Below, one piece after another: positions 7,694-16,142 of a stretch of 64,000 bases of DNA. The position numbers were made by a program, and so were the translations under genes. How positions within the stretch are numbered: the stretch's first letter is position 1; every line of letters begins with the position of its first letter. The DNA is taken from positions 8,556,001-8,620,000 of the forward strand of contig NZ_CP102770.1 of assembly GCF_038561935.1 (NCBI RefSeq), given 5' to 3'. The stretch is from Myxococcus stipitatus. Lineage in GTDB: Bacteria > Myxococcota > Myxococcia > Myxococcales > Myxococcaceae. The notes below the pieces were generated by a model. The model was given only the letters and a program-made list of their open reading frames with translations. It made no database searches and was not told the DNA's origin.

Positions 7694-8593
7694 ATGATTG
7701 TCCGTCCGCGAATGCACTGGCTTCGCATGTTGTTCGTCTGGCGTGGCTCGGTGGCGCCACGCATCCTGCCGCGCCTGGGGTTCTTCCTCGCGCTGAGCCT
7801 CCTGGCGGTGGCCCTGGGCCCGCTCCCGTTCTCCCTGAGGGAGGGCTCCCTGGCGCTGCTGGGCGTGGCGCTGGCCATCTTCCTCGGGTTTCGAAACAGC
7901 ACGGCCTATGACCGGTTCTGGGAGGCGCGGAAGCTGTGGGGCTCGCTGATGATCGTCTCGCGGTCCTTCCTGCGGCAGGCGCTGACGCACCCCACACCCG
8001 CGCTCTCCCCCGAGGAGGAGGACCAGGTGACGAACCTCTTGCGCGCGCTGCCCCTCACGCTCAACCACCAGCTGCGGGGGACCCAGGTCCCGCTCGATTC
8101 GCTTCCGACGGGCGTGCGCGCGTGTGTGGTCGCCGCGGACCACCGTCCCGCCAGGGTCATCCTGGCGCTGGGCCAGTGGGTGGCGAATCTGCGGCACCAG
8201 GGCCGGCTGAGCGAGCTGCTGGTGGCGTCGTTCGACGACAACCTGGACCGGCTGTCGGAGGTGCAGGGCGGGTGTGAGCGCATCGCGGGGACCCCCATCC
8301 CCTACGTCTACAGCGTGATGTTGCACCGAACGGTCTACATCTACAGCCTGCTGTTGCCCTTTGCCCTGGCCGGCAGCCTGGGCTGGTCCACGCCGCTCGT
8401 GTCCGTCTTTGTTTCGTATACGTTCATCGCACTCGACACGGTGACGTCGGAGCTGGAGGACCCGTTCGGCAACGAGCCCAACGACCTGCCGCTCGATGCC
8501 CTGACCCGCACCATCGAGCGCGGCGTGCTGGAGATGGTGGGAGAGCCCCTCCCGCCCCTGTTGCAGCCGGACGACAAGTTCCTGCTGACCTGA
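7694..8593 (+). CDS. Bestrophin-family anion channel
   Basis: A 299-aa inner-membrane protein of the bestrophin/UPF0187 family, which forms pentameric chloride or anion channels. The family signature is clear: FLGFRNSTAYDRFWEARKLWG at about residues 56-76, then TPIPYVYSVMLHRTVYIYSLLLPFALAGSLGW, which matches the pore-region helix pair. Hydrophobic segments at about residues 25-42, 50-60 and 215-255 fit the usual four-helix plan. The length is normal for bacterial members. It directly follows the IS element, which was inserted between its ribosome site and its upstream region, so present expression may depend on read-through or an outward promoter from the IS. The physiological role in this organism is unknown. 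Confidence 0.9.
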   Translation: MIVRPRMHWLRMLFVWRGSVAPRILPRLGFFLALSLLAVALGPLPFSLREGSLALLGVALAIFLGFRNSTAYDRFWEARKLWGSLMIVSRSFLRQALTHPTPALSPEEEDQVTNLLRALPLTLNHQLRGTQVPLDSLPTGVRACVVAADHRPARVILALGQWVANLRHQGRLSELLVASFDDNLDRLSEVQGGCERIAGTPIPYVYSVMLHRTVYIYSLLLPFALAGSLGWSTPLVSVFVSYTFIALDTVTSELEDPFGNEPNDLPLDALTRTIERGVLEMVGEPLPPLLQPDDKFLLT

Positions 8594-8629
8594 GGCGCGA
8601 CGCGCTGGCGCGCCCACGCCCGCCGTGTA

Positions 8630-8655
8630 GCGCCCGGAGCCACAACTCCGGGCGC
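8630..8655 (+). terminator. Hairpin terminator after bestrophin gene
   Basis: GCGCCCGGAG and CTCCGGGCGC form a perfect 10-bp stem with a 6-nt loop (CCACAA), 37 nt after the stop codon. ATTGTGG follows, so the U-tract is poor. Confidence 0.65.
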
Positions 8656-8838
8656 ATTGTGGCCAGTCCGGTTACAGGGGCTCCAAACACAAACACCGCC
8701 TCAGACACGGCGCGCCACCTCCGATAAAAAACAGACAGCCCCAGCAAACGGCATGGCTTCTGCTTCGACACCTCCGGCCCCGCCGCCCGTGTCGTCGCTC
8801 GCGCCGGGGCGCATGTCTGTCTTCTAGGGGGTTCCCAC

Positions 8839-10248
8839 ATGTCTCGATACTCCACGCGAGGCGTCCGCCGCCTCGTGCCCGCGTCACTCCGCTGGCTGTC
8901 GTTGTCCGTCCTCGCGCTCGGCTCCGCGCTGCTGGCGCCCGCCGCCCACGCCGCCGCCGAGCCTCAAACAGAAGAAGGTCCCGTCGCGACCCTCACCCAC
9001 CTGAGCGTGGAGCAGGGCGCGTTCAAGGTCGGCATCCGGTGGTCCGACAAGCAGCCGCTCCCCTCCTCCGCCAAGCTCCTCTCCCAGGACGGCGCGGGGA
9101 CCGTCAACGACGGCGCGGAGGTGACGCCCAAGCCCGGCGAGGAGTCCTTCGTCACGCTCGGCAAGGCCATCCAGAAGCCGTGGGAGACCGGCTGGAACCA
9201 GAAGCTCGTGCTGCAAGGCGCCAAGGAAGAGTCGCTCGCGACCTTCCCCTACAACGTCAACCTCGACTGCGCGGATGACAAGAACTGCACCCTGAACGTG
9301 TCCGCGGGCGCCGCCACCAACTCGGAGGTGATGCATGTGAGCACGGAGCTCGACGCGCTCATCACCGAGCTGGAGGCGAGCCACGGAGAGGCCGAGTTCG
9401 ACCTCGTCGAGGAGGTCGCCAAGGCCAACCCCCGCCTGCTCGGCGAGGCGCTCGTCTATTCCCACACCCTGGCGAAGCTGCGCCAGCTCGCCGGCCCCTG
9501 CACCTGCGTGTGGCAGGCCGTCTACGGCCAGAGCCCCGCCCTCATCGGCTACGGCGTCAACGTCTCGAACGCGAACGGCATCCTCTCGGGCTGGAACGGC
9601 CCGGGAGCCAAGCACGCGCTGACGGCCATCGGCGGGAGCCCCACCGGCATCGGCGGCACCTTCAATGGCATGAGCCAGGTCACCCTGCGACTCAACTGCA
9701 CGCGCTGGGTCTATTACTACTACTGGGACGTCGTCATCGGCTGGCCCGGCCACCCGGTGATTGTCCTGCCGTTCCCCCGTCCCCGCATCGTGCCCTGCAT
9801 CTCCACCTGCGCGGCCCGCTTCGACCACCAGGGCCGCATCAGCGGCTCCACGTTCGTCGCCTACACGAGCCCCGGCAGCTCCGCCTCCGCCCGGGAGCAG
9901 GCCACCTACCGCGTGGACGGCACGCCCCTCATGAGCCTGGTCGCCAACAACGGCACCTCCTTCAACCAGGCCACCGGCACATCCGTGTGGTCCAACATCG
10001 GCTCCACCGGCCGCGTGGACTCCAGCGGCAATGTCTTCGCCGCGAAGAGCTTCCCCTACTTCAGCTCCGCCTCCGTCGCGAACGGCCACGCCATCTCCAT
10101 CCACGGCCAGGCCCGCTGCCCGTGGGGCCCCAATGGCCACGCCGCGGTGTGGACCTATGGCACCTCGCAGGGCATCCCCCAGACGAACGTCCTGCGCTCG
10201 TCCATCCAGAACTTCTTCTGGCAGTGGGGCATCTTCGTCATCCCGTGA
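8839..10248 (+). CDS. Secreted protein of unknown function
   Basis: A 469-aa protein. The start is supported by AGGGGGT about 6 nt upstream. A long signal peptide has a basic n-region (MSRYSTRGVRRLVPASLR), a hydrophobic core (LSLSVLALGSALLA) and a signal peptidase I site after AAHA. No family is recognised. Residues 35-150 look like a beta-rich domain with a single DCADDKNC cysteine pair. The central part has CTCVW and a very aromatic segment (WVYYYYWDVVIGWPGHP), and CISTCAAR follows. The C-terminal third is rich in Ser, Gly and aromatic residues. Several cysteines suggest disulfides outside the cytoplasm. It stands alone, with a terminator-like hairpin before it and an unrelated lipoprotein after it. 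Confidence 0.7.
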   Translation: MSRYSTRGVRRLVPASLRWLSLSVLALGSALLAPAAHAAAEPQTEEGPVATLTHLSVEQGAFKVGIRWSDKQPLPSSAKLLSQDGAGTVNDGAEVTPKPGEESFVTLGKAIQKPWETGWNQKLVLQGAKEESLATFPYNVNLDCADDKNCTLNVSAGAATNSEVMHVSTELDALITELEASHGEAEFDLVEEVAKANPRLLGEALVYSHTLAKLRQLAGPCTCVWQAVYGQSPALIGYGVNVSNANGILSGWNGPGAKHALTAIGGSPTGIGGTFNGMSQVTLRLNCTRWVYYYYWDVVIGWPGHPVIVLPFPRPRIVPCISTCAARFDHQGRISGSTFVAYTSPGSSASAREQATYRVDGTPLMSLVANNGTSFNQATGTSVWSNIGSTGRVDSSGNVFAAKSFPYFSSASVANGHAISIHGQARCPWGPNGHAAVWTYGTSQGIPQTNVLRSSIQNFFWQWGIFVIP

Positions 10249-10308
10249 CGAAGCCATGCGGGTGAGCCGCGACCGGACGCCGCTCGCCCGGGGCGGATGA
10301 GCGCGGCC

Positions 10309-10365
10309 CCCGCCGATATTCTCCCCCGCCGATGGACGTTCTCGGATGGCCGTCACATCGGCGGG
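10309..10365 (+). promoter_or_regulatory. 5' leader with alternative hairpins over the ribosome site
   Basis: CCCGCCGAT occurs twice in direct orientation (10309-10317 and 10325-10333), and its complement ATCGGCGGG occurs once (10357-10365). Either copy could pair with the third. The longer second pairing, CCCGCCGATG with CATCGGCGGG, is a perfect 10-bp stem. The 3' arm runs into GGGAGGAG, the ribosome site of the lipoprotein starting at 10380. This layout could mask the site, but it may be coincidental in such GC-rich sequence. Confidence 0.35.
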
Positions 10366-10379
10366 AGGAGAGCGCATTG

Positions 10380-11981
10380 ATGCAACGAGCCATAGTGATT
10401 CTCGCGATGGTCCTGGGGGGATGCGCGAAGAACGTCCCGTCACCAGAGCTCGCAACCTCGCTCCCGAGCCCGGAGTCGCGGCCCGAGCCGGTGGCGCCCA
10501 AGTACGAGCACATCTTCATGATGCCCGTGGACCAGGCGCTCGCCGAAGCCACCCGGCTGCTCGCCCAGAACGGCTGGGTGCTCAAGCCCATGGAGGACCC
10601 CAAGTACCTGCTGACCGAGTGGCGGTCCGCGCAGATTGGCACCAAGTCCTGGGGCTGGCAGAGCGACGGTGACTTCACGCGCTACCTGGTGGCCGGCGAG
10701 CTCATCGCCGAGCGACAGTCCATCGTGCGCATCTTCCGCATGAAGCGCGTGTCCTTCAGCAACGACGCGGAGCTGCGGGCCTACTCCAGCGGACGCCAGG
10801 GCTCCATCGCCATTTGGATGGCGGCGGTCGAACAGGACCTCATCCGGAAGACCTCTCCCGTGGGCCTGGCCCAGCGCGAGCGCGACACCGCGCCGTGGGT
10901 GGAGCTGGACGGCGCCGCCCAGGGCACCCGCGACCTGAAGCTGGAGCAGGACCTGCTCTTGCGACTGGAGACGCGACCCTCGCTCGAGACGCTCACCGGC
11001 ACGCTGCGCCTCACGCGCGATGACACGTTCGCCCGGGACCCGTCCTTCTATCTCAAGCGCTGGAAGCAGGAGGTGCAGGAGCCGTGCGACCGGAAGGTGG
11101 CGGGGTTCCAGCCACTGCTGAAGCCAGGGCTCACGGTGCTCATCGGCGAGCAGCTGGGCACGCGCGAGTCACCCGCCGCCGTGGGCGACCTGGCGTGCGA
11201 GGCCGCGAAGGCGGGGCACGGCGTCACGCTGGTGCTCTCAGTCCCCGACAAGGAGCAGAAGCGGCTGGATGCGTATCTCAAGAGCCAGGGGCGCCCGGTG
11301 GACCAGGACGCGCTGCTGCAAGGGGACTTCTGGCGCAAGATTCAACAGGATGGCCGAGGCAGCCGCGCGATGATGGACCTCATCGACCGGGTGCGGGCGC
11401 TGGGCGCGGCCGGGCATTCCGTCAGCGTGGTCGCCATGGACACGGACATGTCCGGCGGCAAGGCGCGCGATGCCCACATGGCGAAGGTGGTGCTGAAGCA
11501 GCGCGACGCGCGCCCCCAGGACGTCCTGCTGCTGCTCGCGGGCAATGTCCATACACGGCTGGGAGACGCGGACTGGGATGACGACTTCGTCCCCCTGTCC
11601 AAGCACCTGCACCAGCGCTTCCCGGACCTGAAGGTCCTGGAGGTGGGCTACGCCCAGGGCCGCCGCTGGGGATGCGACGTGGAGACCTCCGGCGACATGG
11701 TCTGCGACATCATGGGCATCACCCCGCTGCCCGAGCTCGCGGTTCCCTCGGGAGCCCCCATGGCCATCCGCATGCTCCCCGAACTGCATGATGAAGGGTT
11801 CCATGGGTTCCTCGACGTCGGAGCCCTGTCCATCTCGCTGCCCGCCATCGCCCTGCGCGGCCACGAGCCTCCCGCGCCCTCGCCCGTGAAGGAGACGCCC
11901 GCCGCGTCCGCCGCGCCCGCCGCCGCGCCCGCGATGAGGCAGGCACCCGCGCCCGCGCAGGCCCCCACGCCGGCGCCGTAG
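10380..11981 (+). CDS. Lipoprotein with EreA/ChaN/TIKI-like domain
   Basis: A 533-aa protein from the ATG at 10380. This start was chosen because it has GGGAGGAG upstream and opens a lipoprotein signal (MQRAIVILAMVLGGC); an in-frame ATG at 10332 would add a non-hydrophobic extension. Residues 40-220 are a domain I do not recognise. From about 230 the pattern LTVLIGEQLGTRESP, then an alpha/beta core, SVSVVAMDTDMS, and VLLLLAGNVHTRLGDADW resembles the EreA/ChaN/TIKI-type fold, where a Gly-Glu-x-(H) loop and a late GNxH motif line the active site. The usual His in the first motif is replaced (GEQLGT). The C-terminus is an Ala/Pro-rich tail (PAASAAPAAAPAMRQAPAPAQAP). The substrate is unknown, and the fold assignment is by motif only. 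Confidence 0.65.
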   Translation: MQRAIVILAMVLGGCAKNVPSPELATSLPSPESRPEPVAPKYEHIFMMPVDQALAEATRLLAQNGWVLKPMEDPKYLLTEWRSAQIGTKSWGWQSDGDFTRYLVAGELIAERQSIVRIFRMKRVSFSNDAELRAYSSGRQGSIAIWMAAVEQDLIRKTSPVGLAQRERDTAPWVELDGAAQGTRDLKLEQDLLLRLETRPSLETLTGTLRLTRDDTFARDPSFYLKRWKQEVQEPCDRKVAGFQPLLKPGLTVLIGEQLGTRESPAAVGDLACEAAKAGHGVTLVLSVPDKEQKRLDAYLKSQGRPVDQDALLQGDFWRKIQQDGRGSRAMMDLIDRVRALGAAGHSVSVVAMDTDMSGGKARDAHMAKVVLKQRDARPQDVLLLLAGNVHTRLGDADWDDDFVPLSKHLHQRFPDLKVLEVGYAQGRRWGCDVETSGDMVCDIMGITPLPELAVPSGAPMAIRMLPELHDEGFHGFLDVGALSISLPAIALRGHEPPAPSPVKETPAASAAPAAAPAMRQAPAPAQAPTPAP

Positions 11982-11989
11982 CGCGGTGA

Positions 11990-12025
11990 AGCGGTCCTGG
12001 CCGTGCGCCTCGAGCCAGGACCGCT
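11990..12025. terminator. Bidirectional terminator between convergent lipoprotein genes
   Basis: AGCGGTCCTGG (11990-12000) and CCAGGACCGCT (12015-12025) form a perfect 11-bp stem with a 14-nt loop. It lies in the 60-nt gap between two convergent genes, so it can serve both. Confidence 0.7.
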
Positions 12026-12041
12026 CTCCCAAGGCACCGCG

Positions 12042-13523
12042 CTACTGGATGGTCAGCAGTCCGCTCACGGTGGACGCGGTGCCCGCCATCGCGTTCCCCG
12101 AGGAGATGAACGGCCGGACCTTCGGGTCCAGGCCCGGGTCCTGGATGGCCTCGACCCGGATGAGGTACTTCTGCCCGCTCACGAGTGTTCCGTGGGGAAT
12201 CCGCACGGAGGTGGTGGCTCCGTCCATGACGACGCGGAGCACCGAGCGCTCGAACCGGGACGCCCCATCCTGGACCCACTGGATGACCCTCACCCTATAG
12301 CCATTGGGCGTCCCGAGCGCGGGGGGCTGCCACTCCACCACCACGGACCCGGGCGGAAGCGTGCGGGAAGCGGAAGCCTCATGCCCCGCCACGCGGAAGC
12401 CCCGAGGCGGGCCGACCACCGGGACCAACGGCTTGGCAGTGAGCGCCGAGGGCGCCCCTGTCACCTCGATGGAGGTCGTGGTGGTGAAGGGCGTTCCGTC
12501 GACGGTCTCCACGGGCACGGAGAACCTCACGATGGCGTACAGCACCTCCTCCCAGTCAGAGGGATAGGGATTGCCGTAGACGAAGCGGCCCGCGATGGTA
12601 GGGGACGACAACGAGCGGACCATCGACAGGAGCCACCCCGAGTACCCCGCCCAGCCGTGCGCCAGACCATGCGGCGCCGGATGGAGCTGGAAGGAGAAGC
12701 CTCGGCCCTTCGCCGCCGGGTGCGCGTCCGCCGACAGGTCCGTGAACGCGGAGAGGCGCCAATCCAATGCCAGCTCTTTCATGGGCACGGGTTGCAGCGT
12801 CCCTCGCAGCCGCAGCGGCCCGGAGCCGTCATACGCGAGCGGGGGCAATCGCAAGGCCCTCCCCACGGAGTCATACGTCAGCGGGAGTCCTCCCCCCGTG
12901 GCCATCAGCGTGCGCGGCGTCCGCTGGAGAATCCAGCCGCGGTCGTCCTCCCCACCCTTGAATCGCGCCGGAACGCCCAATGCCATCCAGACCGCCGAGT
13001 CCGGGTCCTCCACCGACGTCGCGCCGTCCTGGGCGGAGACGTCCATCCCCACGAAGGCATCCACCTGCTCCGCCACGAAGTCCAGCCCGGACCCGCGGCC
13101 CACCGGGTTGACCCACGGCTCGAGGCCATCCACGGACACGTGCACCTTCAACTCGTTCTCCAGTCGCTCCACCTCGGGGCGACCCAGCCAGATGCCGCTC
13201 AGGTCCACCTCCCGCGCGTCGGTGACGAACATGTGAGTGCCATGGCGCAGGTAGTACGTCCCCTCGGGCGCATCCTTGAACACATACGTCCCCGCCTGGC
13301 TCATCGTCCCGGCGACAGGGAGGTACTCCTCGCCCTCCAGACGGAACATCTCCACGGGCGAAGAGGAGGAGTCCGGCGGCACATCCACGACCCCCGTCGC
13401 CGTCACATGGCGCCGGAAACTCTTCACCCGGACCCCACCGGCCTCCGCTCCCGGGTCATCCGAGCACCCCACCGCCGCGGTGCACAGCCCCAGGAGCAAC
13501 CACGCAAGACGACGTCCTCGCAT
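12042..13523 (-). CDS. Lipoprotein with C-terminal fibronectin type III-like domain
   Basis: A 493-aa protein. The ATG at 13523 follows GGAGGAGAGG and opens a classical lipoprotein signal (MRGRRLAWLLLGLCTAAVGC), so it is preferred over the longer open frame that begins at 13622. After the lipid anchor come a beta-rich region with a Gly/Thr-Tyr-type turn set (YVFKDAPEGTYYLRHG, typical of small carboxypeptidase-regulatory-like beta sandwiches) and a long middle domain without a known match. Near residue 400 a fibronectin III-like segment follows (VVVEWQPPALGTPNGYRVRVIQWV, then LVSGQKYLIRVEAI). It is probably a surface or periplasmic adhesion or structural protein. It is divergently transcribed from the FAD monooxygenase gene, and the two may share the intervening control region. 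Confidence 0.75.
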   Translation of the reverse strand: MRGRRLAWLLLGLCTAAVGCSDDPGAEAGGVRVKSFRRHVTATGVVDVPPDSSSSPVEMFRLEGEEYLPVAGTMSQAGTYVFKDAPEGTYYLRHGTHMFVTDAREVDLSGIWLGRPEVERLENELKVHVSVDGLEPWVNPVGRGSGLDFVAEQVDAFVGMDVSAQDGATSVEDPDSAVWMALGVPARFKGGEDDRGWILQRTPRTLMATGGGLPLTYDSVGRALRLPPLAYDGSGPLRLRGTLQPVPMKELALDWRLSAFTDLSADAHPAAKGRGFSFQLHPAPHGLAHGWAGYSGWLLSMVRSLSSPTIAGRFVYGNPYPSDWEEVLYAIVRFSVPVETVDGTPFTTTTSIEVTGAPSALTAKPLVPVVGPPRGFRVAGHEASASRTLPPGSVVVEWQPPALGTPNGYRVRVIQWVQDGASRFERSVLRVVMDGATTSVRIPHGTLVSGQKYLIRVEAIQDPGLDPKVRPFISSGNAMAGTASTVSGLLTIQ

Positions 13524-13819
13524 CACGACCTCTCCTCCAACATTCCCGCTGAACGAAATGCCCAGCACCGATGCTGGCCCCTTGCCCGAGTCGACCCGGA
13601 CACGGCTGTCGCGGCATTGCAAAAGGCTTGCACACGCGGCTCACGTCGAAGGATGTGAAGCGGCTCACGGTTGCGTGCAGCATGGGAGCCACGTCTGTGC
13701 ACCGTCGTGCACATCGCGCTGCACAGTCGGGTCCCCGCCGCGATGTCAGACCCCTGTCATGAAGTACCCGCGCGATGATGAGGAGCTGAGCACCAGCTCC
13801 TCACGACGGAGGCAGGGAC
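13524..13819. promoter_or_regulatory. Divergent intergenic region with a TGTGCAC inverted repeat
   Basis: About 300 nt between divergent genes with no convincing coding frame. It contains TGTGCAC (13696-13702) and GTGCACA (13707-13713), a perfect 7-bp inverted repeat around CGTC. A further GTGCA and a TGCACA flank it within 30 nt. This looks like an operator for a dimeric regulator, upstream of the FAD monooxygenase gene. The regulator is not identifiable here. Confidence 0.45.
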
Positions 13820-15262
13820 ATGTCTGGAGGCGGACCTCGCAGTGCCGTGGTCATCGGCGGAAGCATGGCGGGGCTGCTCGCCACGCGCGTGCTCTCGGAC
13901 CACTTCGACAAGGTCACCCTGGTGGAGCGGGATGTCCGCGCGGAGGGCCCCGCCACGCGCAAGGGAGTCCCCCAGGGGCCTCACATCCACGTGCTGCTGG
14001 ACACGGGGCGGCGCGTCCTCGACAAGTACTTCCCCGACCTGTTCGAGCAGCTCCAGGTCCAGGGCGCCGAGTTCATCGACTCGAGCGGAGACCTCGCCTG
14101 GCACCACTTCGGCGTGTGGAAGCTGCGCCGCACCAGCGGCATCCCCGGGCTGCTCTGCACCCGGCCGCTGCTGGAGTGGAACGTCCTGCGCCGCGTGAAG
14201 GCCCGGCCCAACGTGGAGCTTCGCGACGGCTGCTCCATCGAAGGGCTGCTCGCAGACGCGACGGGCGTTGGCCGCGTCACGGGGGTAAAGGTCAAGACGC
14301 CCCAGGGAGAGGAGACGTGGGAGGCGGACCTCGTCGTGGACGCCAGCGGCCGGGGCTCGCGGATGCCGCAGTGGCTGGAGGCCATCGGCTACGCACGCCC
14401 GGAGGAGGAGCAGGTCATCGTGGACCTGTCGTACACGACGTGCCTCCACGAGCCGCCGCCGGACTTCCAGCGCGAGTGGAAGGCGCTCTTCCTCTACCCC
14501 AGCCCACCCAAGGCCTGGCGCGCGGGCTTCATCTCGCACGTGGAGGGAGGCCGGTGGCTCATCACGCTCAACGGCTACTTCGGCGAGCACGCGCCCACCG
14601 AGTACGCGGGGTTCCTGGAGTACGCGCGCTCCCTGACGCGGCCGGACCTGTACGAATACATGAAGGCGGCCAGGCCCATGGGCCCCATCACCCAGCACAA
14701 GGTGAAGGACTGCCGGTGGCGGCACTACGAGAAGCTGCCCCGCTTCCCCGAGGGGCTGGTCGTCCTGGGAGACGCGGCGTGCGCCTTCAATCCCCTCTAT
14801 GGGCAGGGCATGTCGGTGGCGGGGCTCGGCGCGGAGCTGCTGGACACCTGCCTGCGCGAGCAGGCCGCGCGAGGCGGGCTCGCGGGCCTGGCGCAGCGCT
14901 TCCGGGAGCGCTTGCCCGAGGTCATCCGGCTCCCCTGGCTGTTGGGCACGGGCATGGACCTGCTGTATCCGCAGGCCGTGGGGAAGCGGCCCTTCGGGCT
15001 GGGCCTCTTGCACTGGTACATCCTGCGGCTGATGGAGCGGACGTCGACGGACGCCCACGTCCATCGCCAGTTCTATCGAATCCTGCATCTCCACGCGGGG
15101 CTGGGGGCGGTGCTCCAGCCCTCCGTGGCGCTGCCCGTGCTGAGCCACGGGATGAAGTCGCTCCTGCGTCCTCTCGAGCAGCTGGCGAATACCGAGACAC
15201 GGCCTCCCCCGCTCGCGCCCACGCTCCCAAGCCCTGTCCCGGTGCGGAAGTCGGCGGGGTGA
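13820..15262 (+). CDS. FAD-dependent monooxygenase/oxidoreductase
   Basis: A 480-aa flavoprotein of the group A monooxygenase / geranylgeranyl reductase-like type. The N-terminal dinucleotide-binding fold is SAVVIGGSMAGLLATRVL, with an acidic strand end VTLVERD. The second FAD motif is FPEGLVVLGDAACAFNPLYGQGMSVA (about residues 310-335), where the GD contacts the ribityl chain. The Arg-rich PATRKGVPQGPHIHVLL segment after the first motif is characteristic of a subfamily found near secondary metabolite and halogenase genes. It probably hydroxylates or reduces a hydrophobic aromatic or isoprenoid substrate, which cannot be named. It ends 9 nt before the convergent TolQ-like gene. Confidence 0.85.
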   Translation: MSGGGPRSAVVIGGSMAGLLATRVLSDHFDKVTLVERDVRAEGPATRKGVPQGPHIHVLLDTGRRVLDKYFPDLFEQLQVQGAEFIDSSGDLAWHHFGVWKLRRTSGIPGLLCTRPLLEWNVLRRVKARPNVELRDGCSIEGLLADATGVGRVTGVKVKTPQGEETWEADLVVDASGRGSRMPQWLEAIGYARPEEEQVIVDLSYTTCLHEPPPDFQREWKALFLYPSPPKAWRAGFISHVEGGRWLITLNGYFGEHAPTEYAGFLEYARSLTRPDLYEYMKAARPMGPITQHKVKDCRWRHYEKLPRFPEGLVVLGDAACAFNPLYGQGMSVAGLGAELLDTCLREQAARGGLAGLAQRFRERLPEVIRLPWLLGTGMDLLYPQAVGKRPFGLGLLHWYILRLMERTSTDAHVHRQFYRILHLHAGLGAVLQPSVALPVLSHGMKSLLRPLEQLANTETRPPPLAPTLPSPVPVRKSAG

Positions 15263-15271
15263 GCCGCGGCG

Positions 15272-15967
15272 TCAGGAGGCCGCGGCGGCCCTGGCGGCGG
15301 CTCGGGCACGCTTGAGGGCCCGGGCCGAGGCGTCGAGGAACTCGTTGCTGGCCTCGGCCAGGTCCACGGCGCGCGCATCCACCCAGCTCTGCAAGGAGTT
15401 GTAGGCCATCACCGCGGGGATGGCCACGAGCAGGCCGAAGGCGGTCGTCACGAGGGCCTCGGAGATGCCCGTCGAGATGGTCCCGATGCCGCCCGAGCCG
15501 GACTCGCCCATCTGCTGGAAGGCGGTGACGATGCCCATGGTGGTGCCCAGCAGGCCGACGAAGGGGGCCGTCGAGGCCACGGTGGCCAGGTGGCTCAGGC
15601 CCCGCTTGAGGCTCTGCACCTCGCGCTGGGCCTGGCGCTCCAGGCTTCGGGCCACGGACTCCATGACCTCGTCGCGGCTGTCCTCCTCGGCGACGCGATA
15701 GGCCACCAGGCCCGCGCGGATGGTGCGGCCGAGGTAGCCCACCTCGGGCCCCAGCTTCATGCTGGCCGCGGCGTCGAAGTCTCCCTTGGAGAGCAGCTCA
15801 TCCATCTGTGAGGCGAACTTGCGCGACTGGCGCCGGGCCGAGCGGAAGACGATGGCGCGCTCGGCGAGGATGAGCAGGGAGACGACAGACATCACCGCCA
15901 TCACGATGACGATGCCACGGGCGAAGAGGCCCATGTGCTGCCACAAGCCCAAGAGAGTGAATTGCAT
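15272..15967 (-). CDS. TolQ/ExbB-family proton channel subunit
   Basis: A 231-aa inner-membrane protein. I start it at the ATG at 15967 (MQFTLLGLWQHMGLF), because the longer open frame to 16132 adds a Pro/Arg-rich stretch with no homology. Three transmembrane segments are visible at about residues 13-40, 125-150 and 165-190. The family signature TAPFVGLLGTTMGIVTAFQQMG and the downstream GISEALVTTAFGLLVAIPAVMAYN are both intact. Such proteins form the pentameric part of proton-driven motors with an ExbD/TolR partner and energise outer-membrane transport or division. No TolR/ExbD, TolA or TonB gene is nearby, so it must use a partner encoded elsewhere. Its specific role is open. Confidence 0.88.
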   Translation of the reverse strand: MQFTLLGLWQHMGLFARGIVIVMAVMSVVSLLILAERAIVFRSARRQSRKFASQMDELLSKGDFDAAASMKLGPEVGYLGRTIRAGLVAYRVAEEDSRDEVMESVARSLERQAQREVQSLKRGLSHLATVASTAPFVGLLGTTMGIVTAFQQMGESGSGGIGTISTGISEALVTTAFGLLVAIPAVMAYNSLQSWVDARAVDLAEASNEFLDASARALKRARAAARAAAAS

Positions 15968-16058
15968 GCGGGGGTGACGCGCCTCCTCGCGCGTGGGTCC
16001 ACACGGGACCGGCTGGGAAACGATGGGTGGGTGCTCTCGATGGACACGGTACGCAGGG

Positions 16059-16078
16059 GCCCACCCCGAAGGGTGGGC
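16059..16078 (-). terminator. Hairpin downstream of the PhoX gene
   Basis: GCCCACCC and GGGTGGGC form a perfect 8-bp stem with a CGAA tetraloop, between the PhoX stop codon and the TolQ-like start. It can end PhoX transcription and insulate the TolQ-like gene. Confidence 0.55.
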
Positions 16079-16142
16079 GCGTGCCCATGAGAGCGTCATC
16101 GTTCCGCAATGAAGAGGCGCGTCCACCCGCACGATGCGGGCT

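Noticed and set aside
15968..16132. N-terminal extension of the TolQ-like protein
   Set aside because: Pro/Arg/His-rich text without hydrophobic pattern, which would run through a hairpin terminator.
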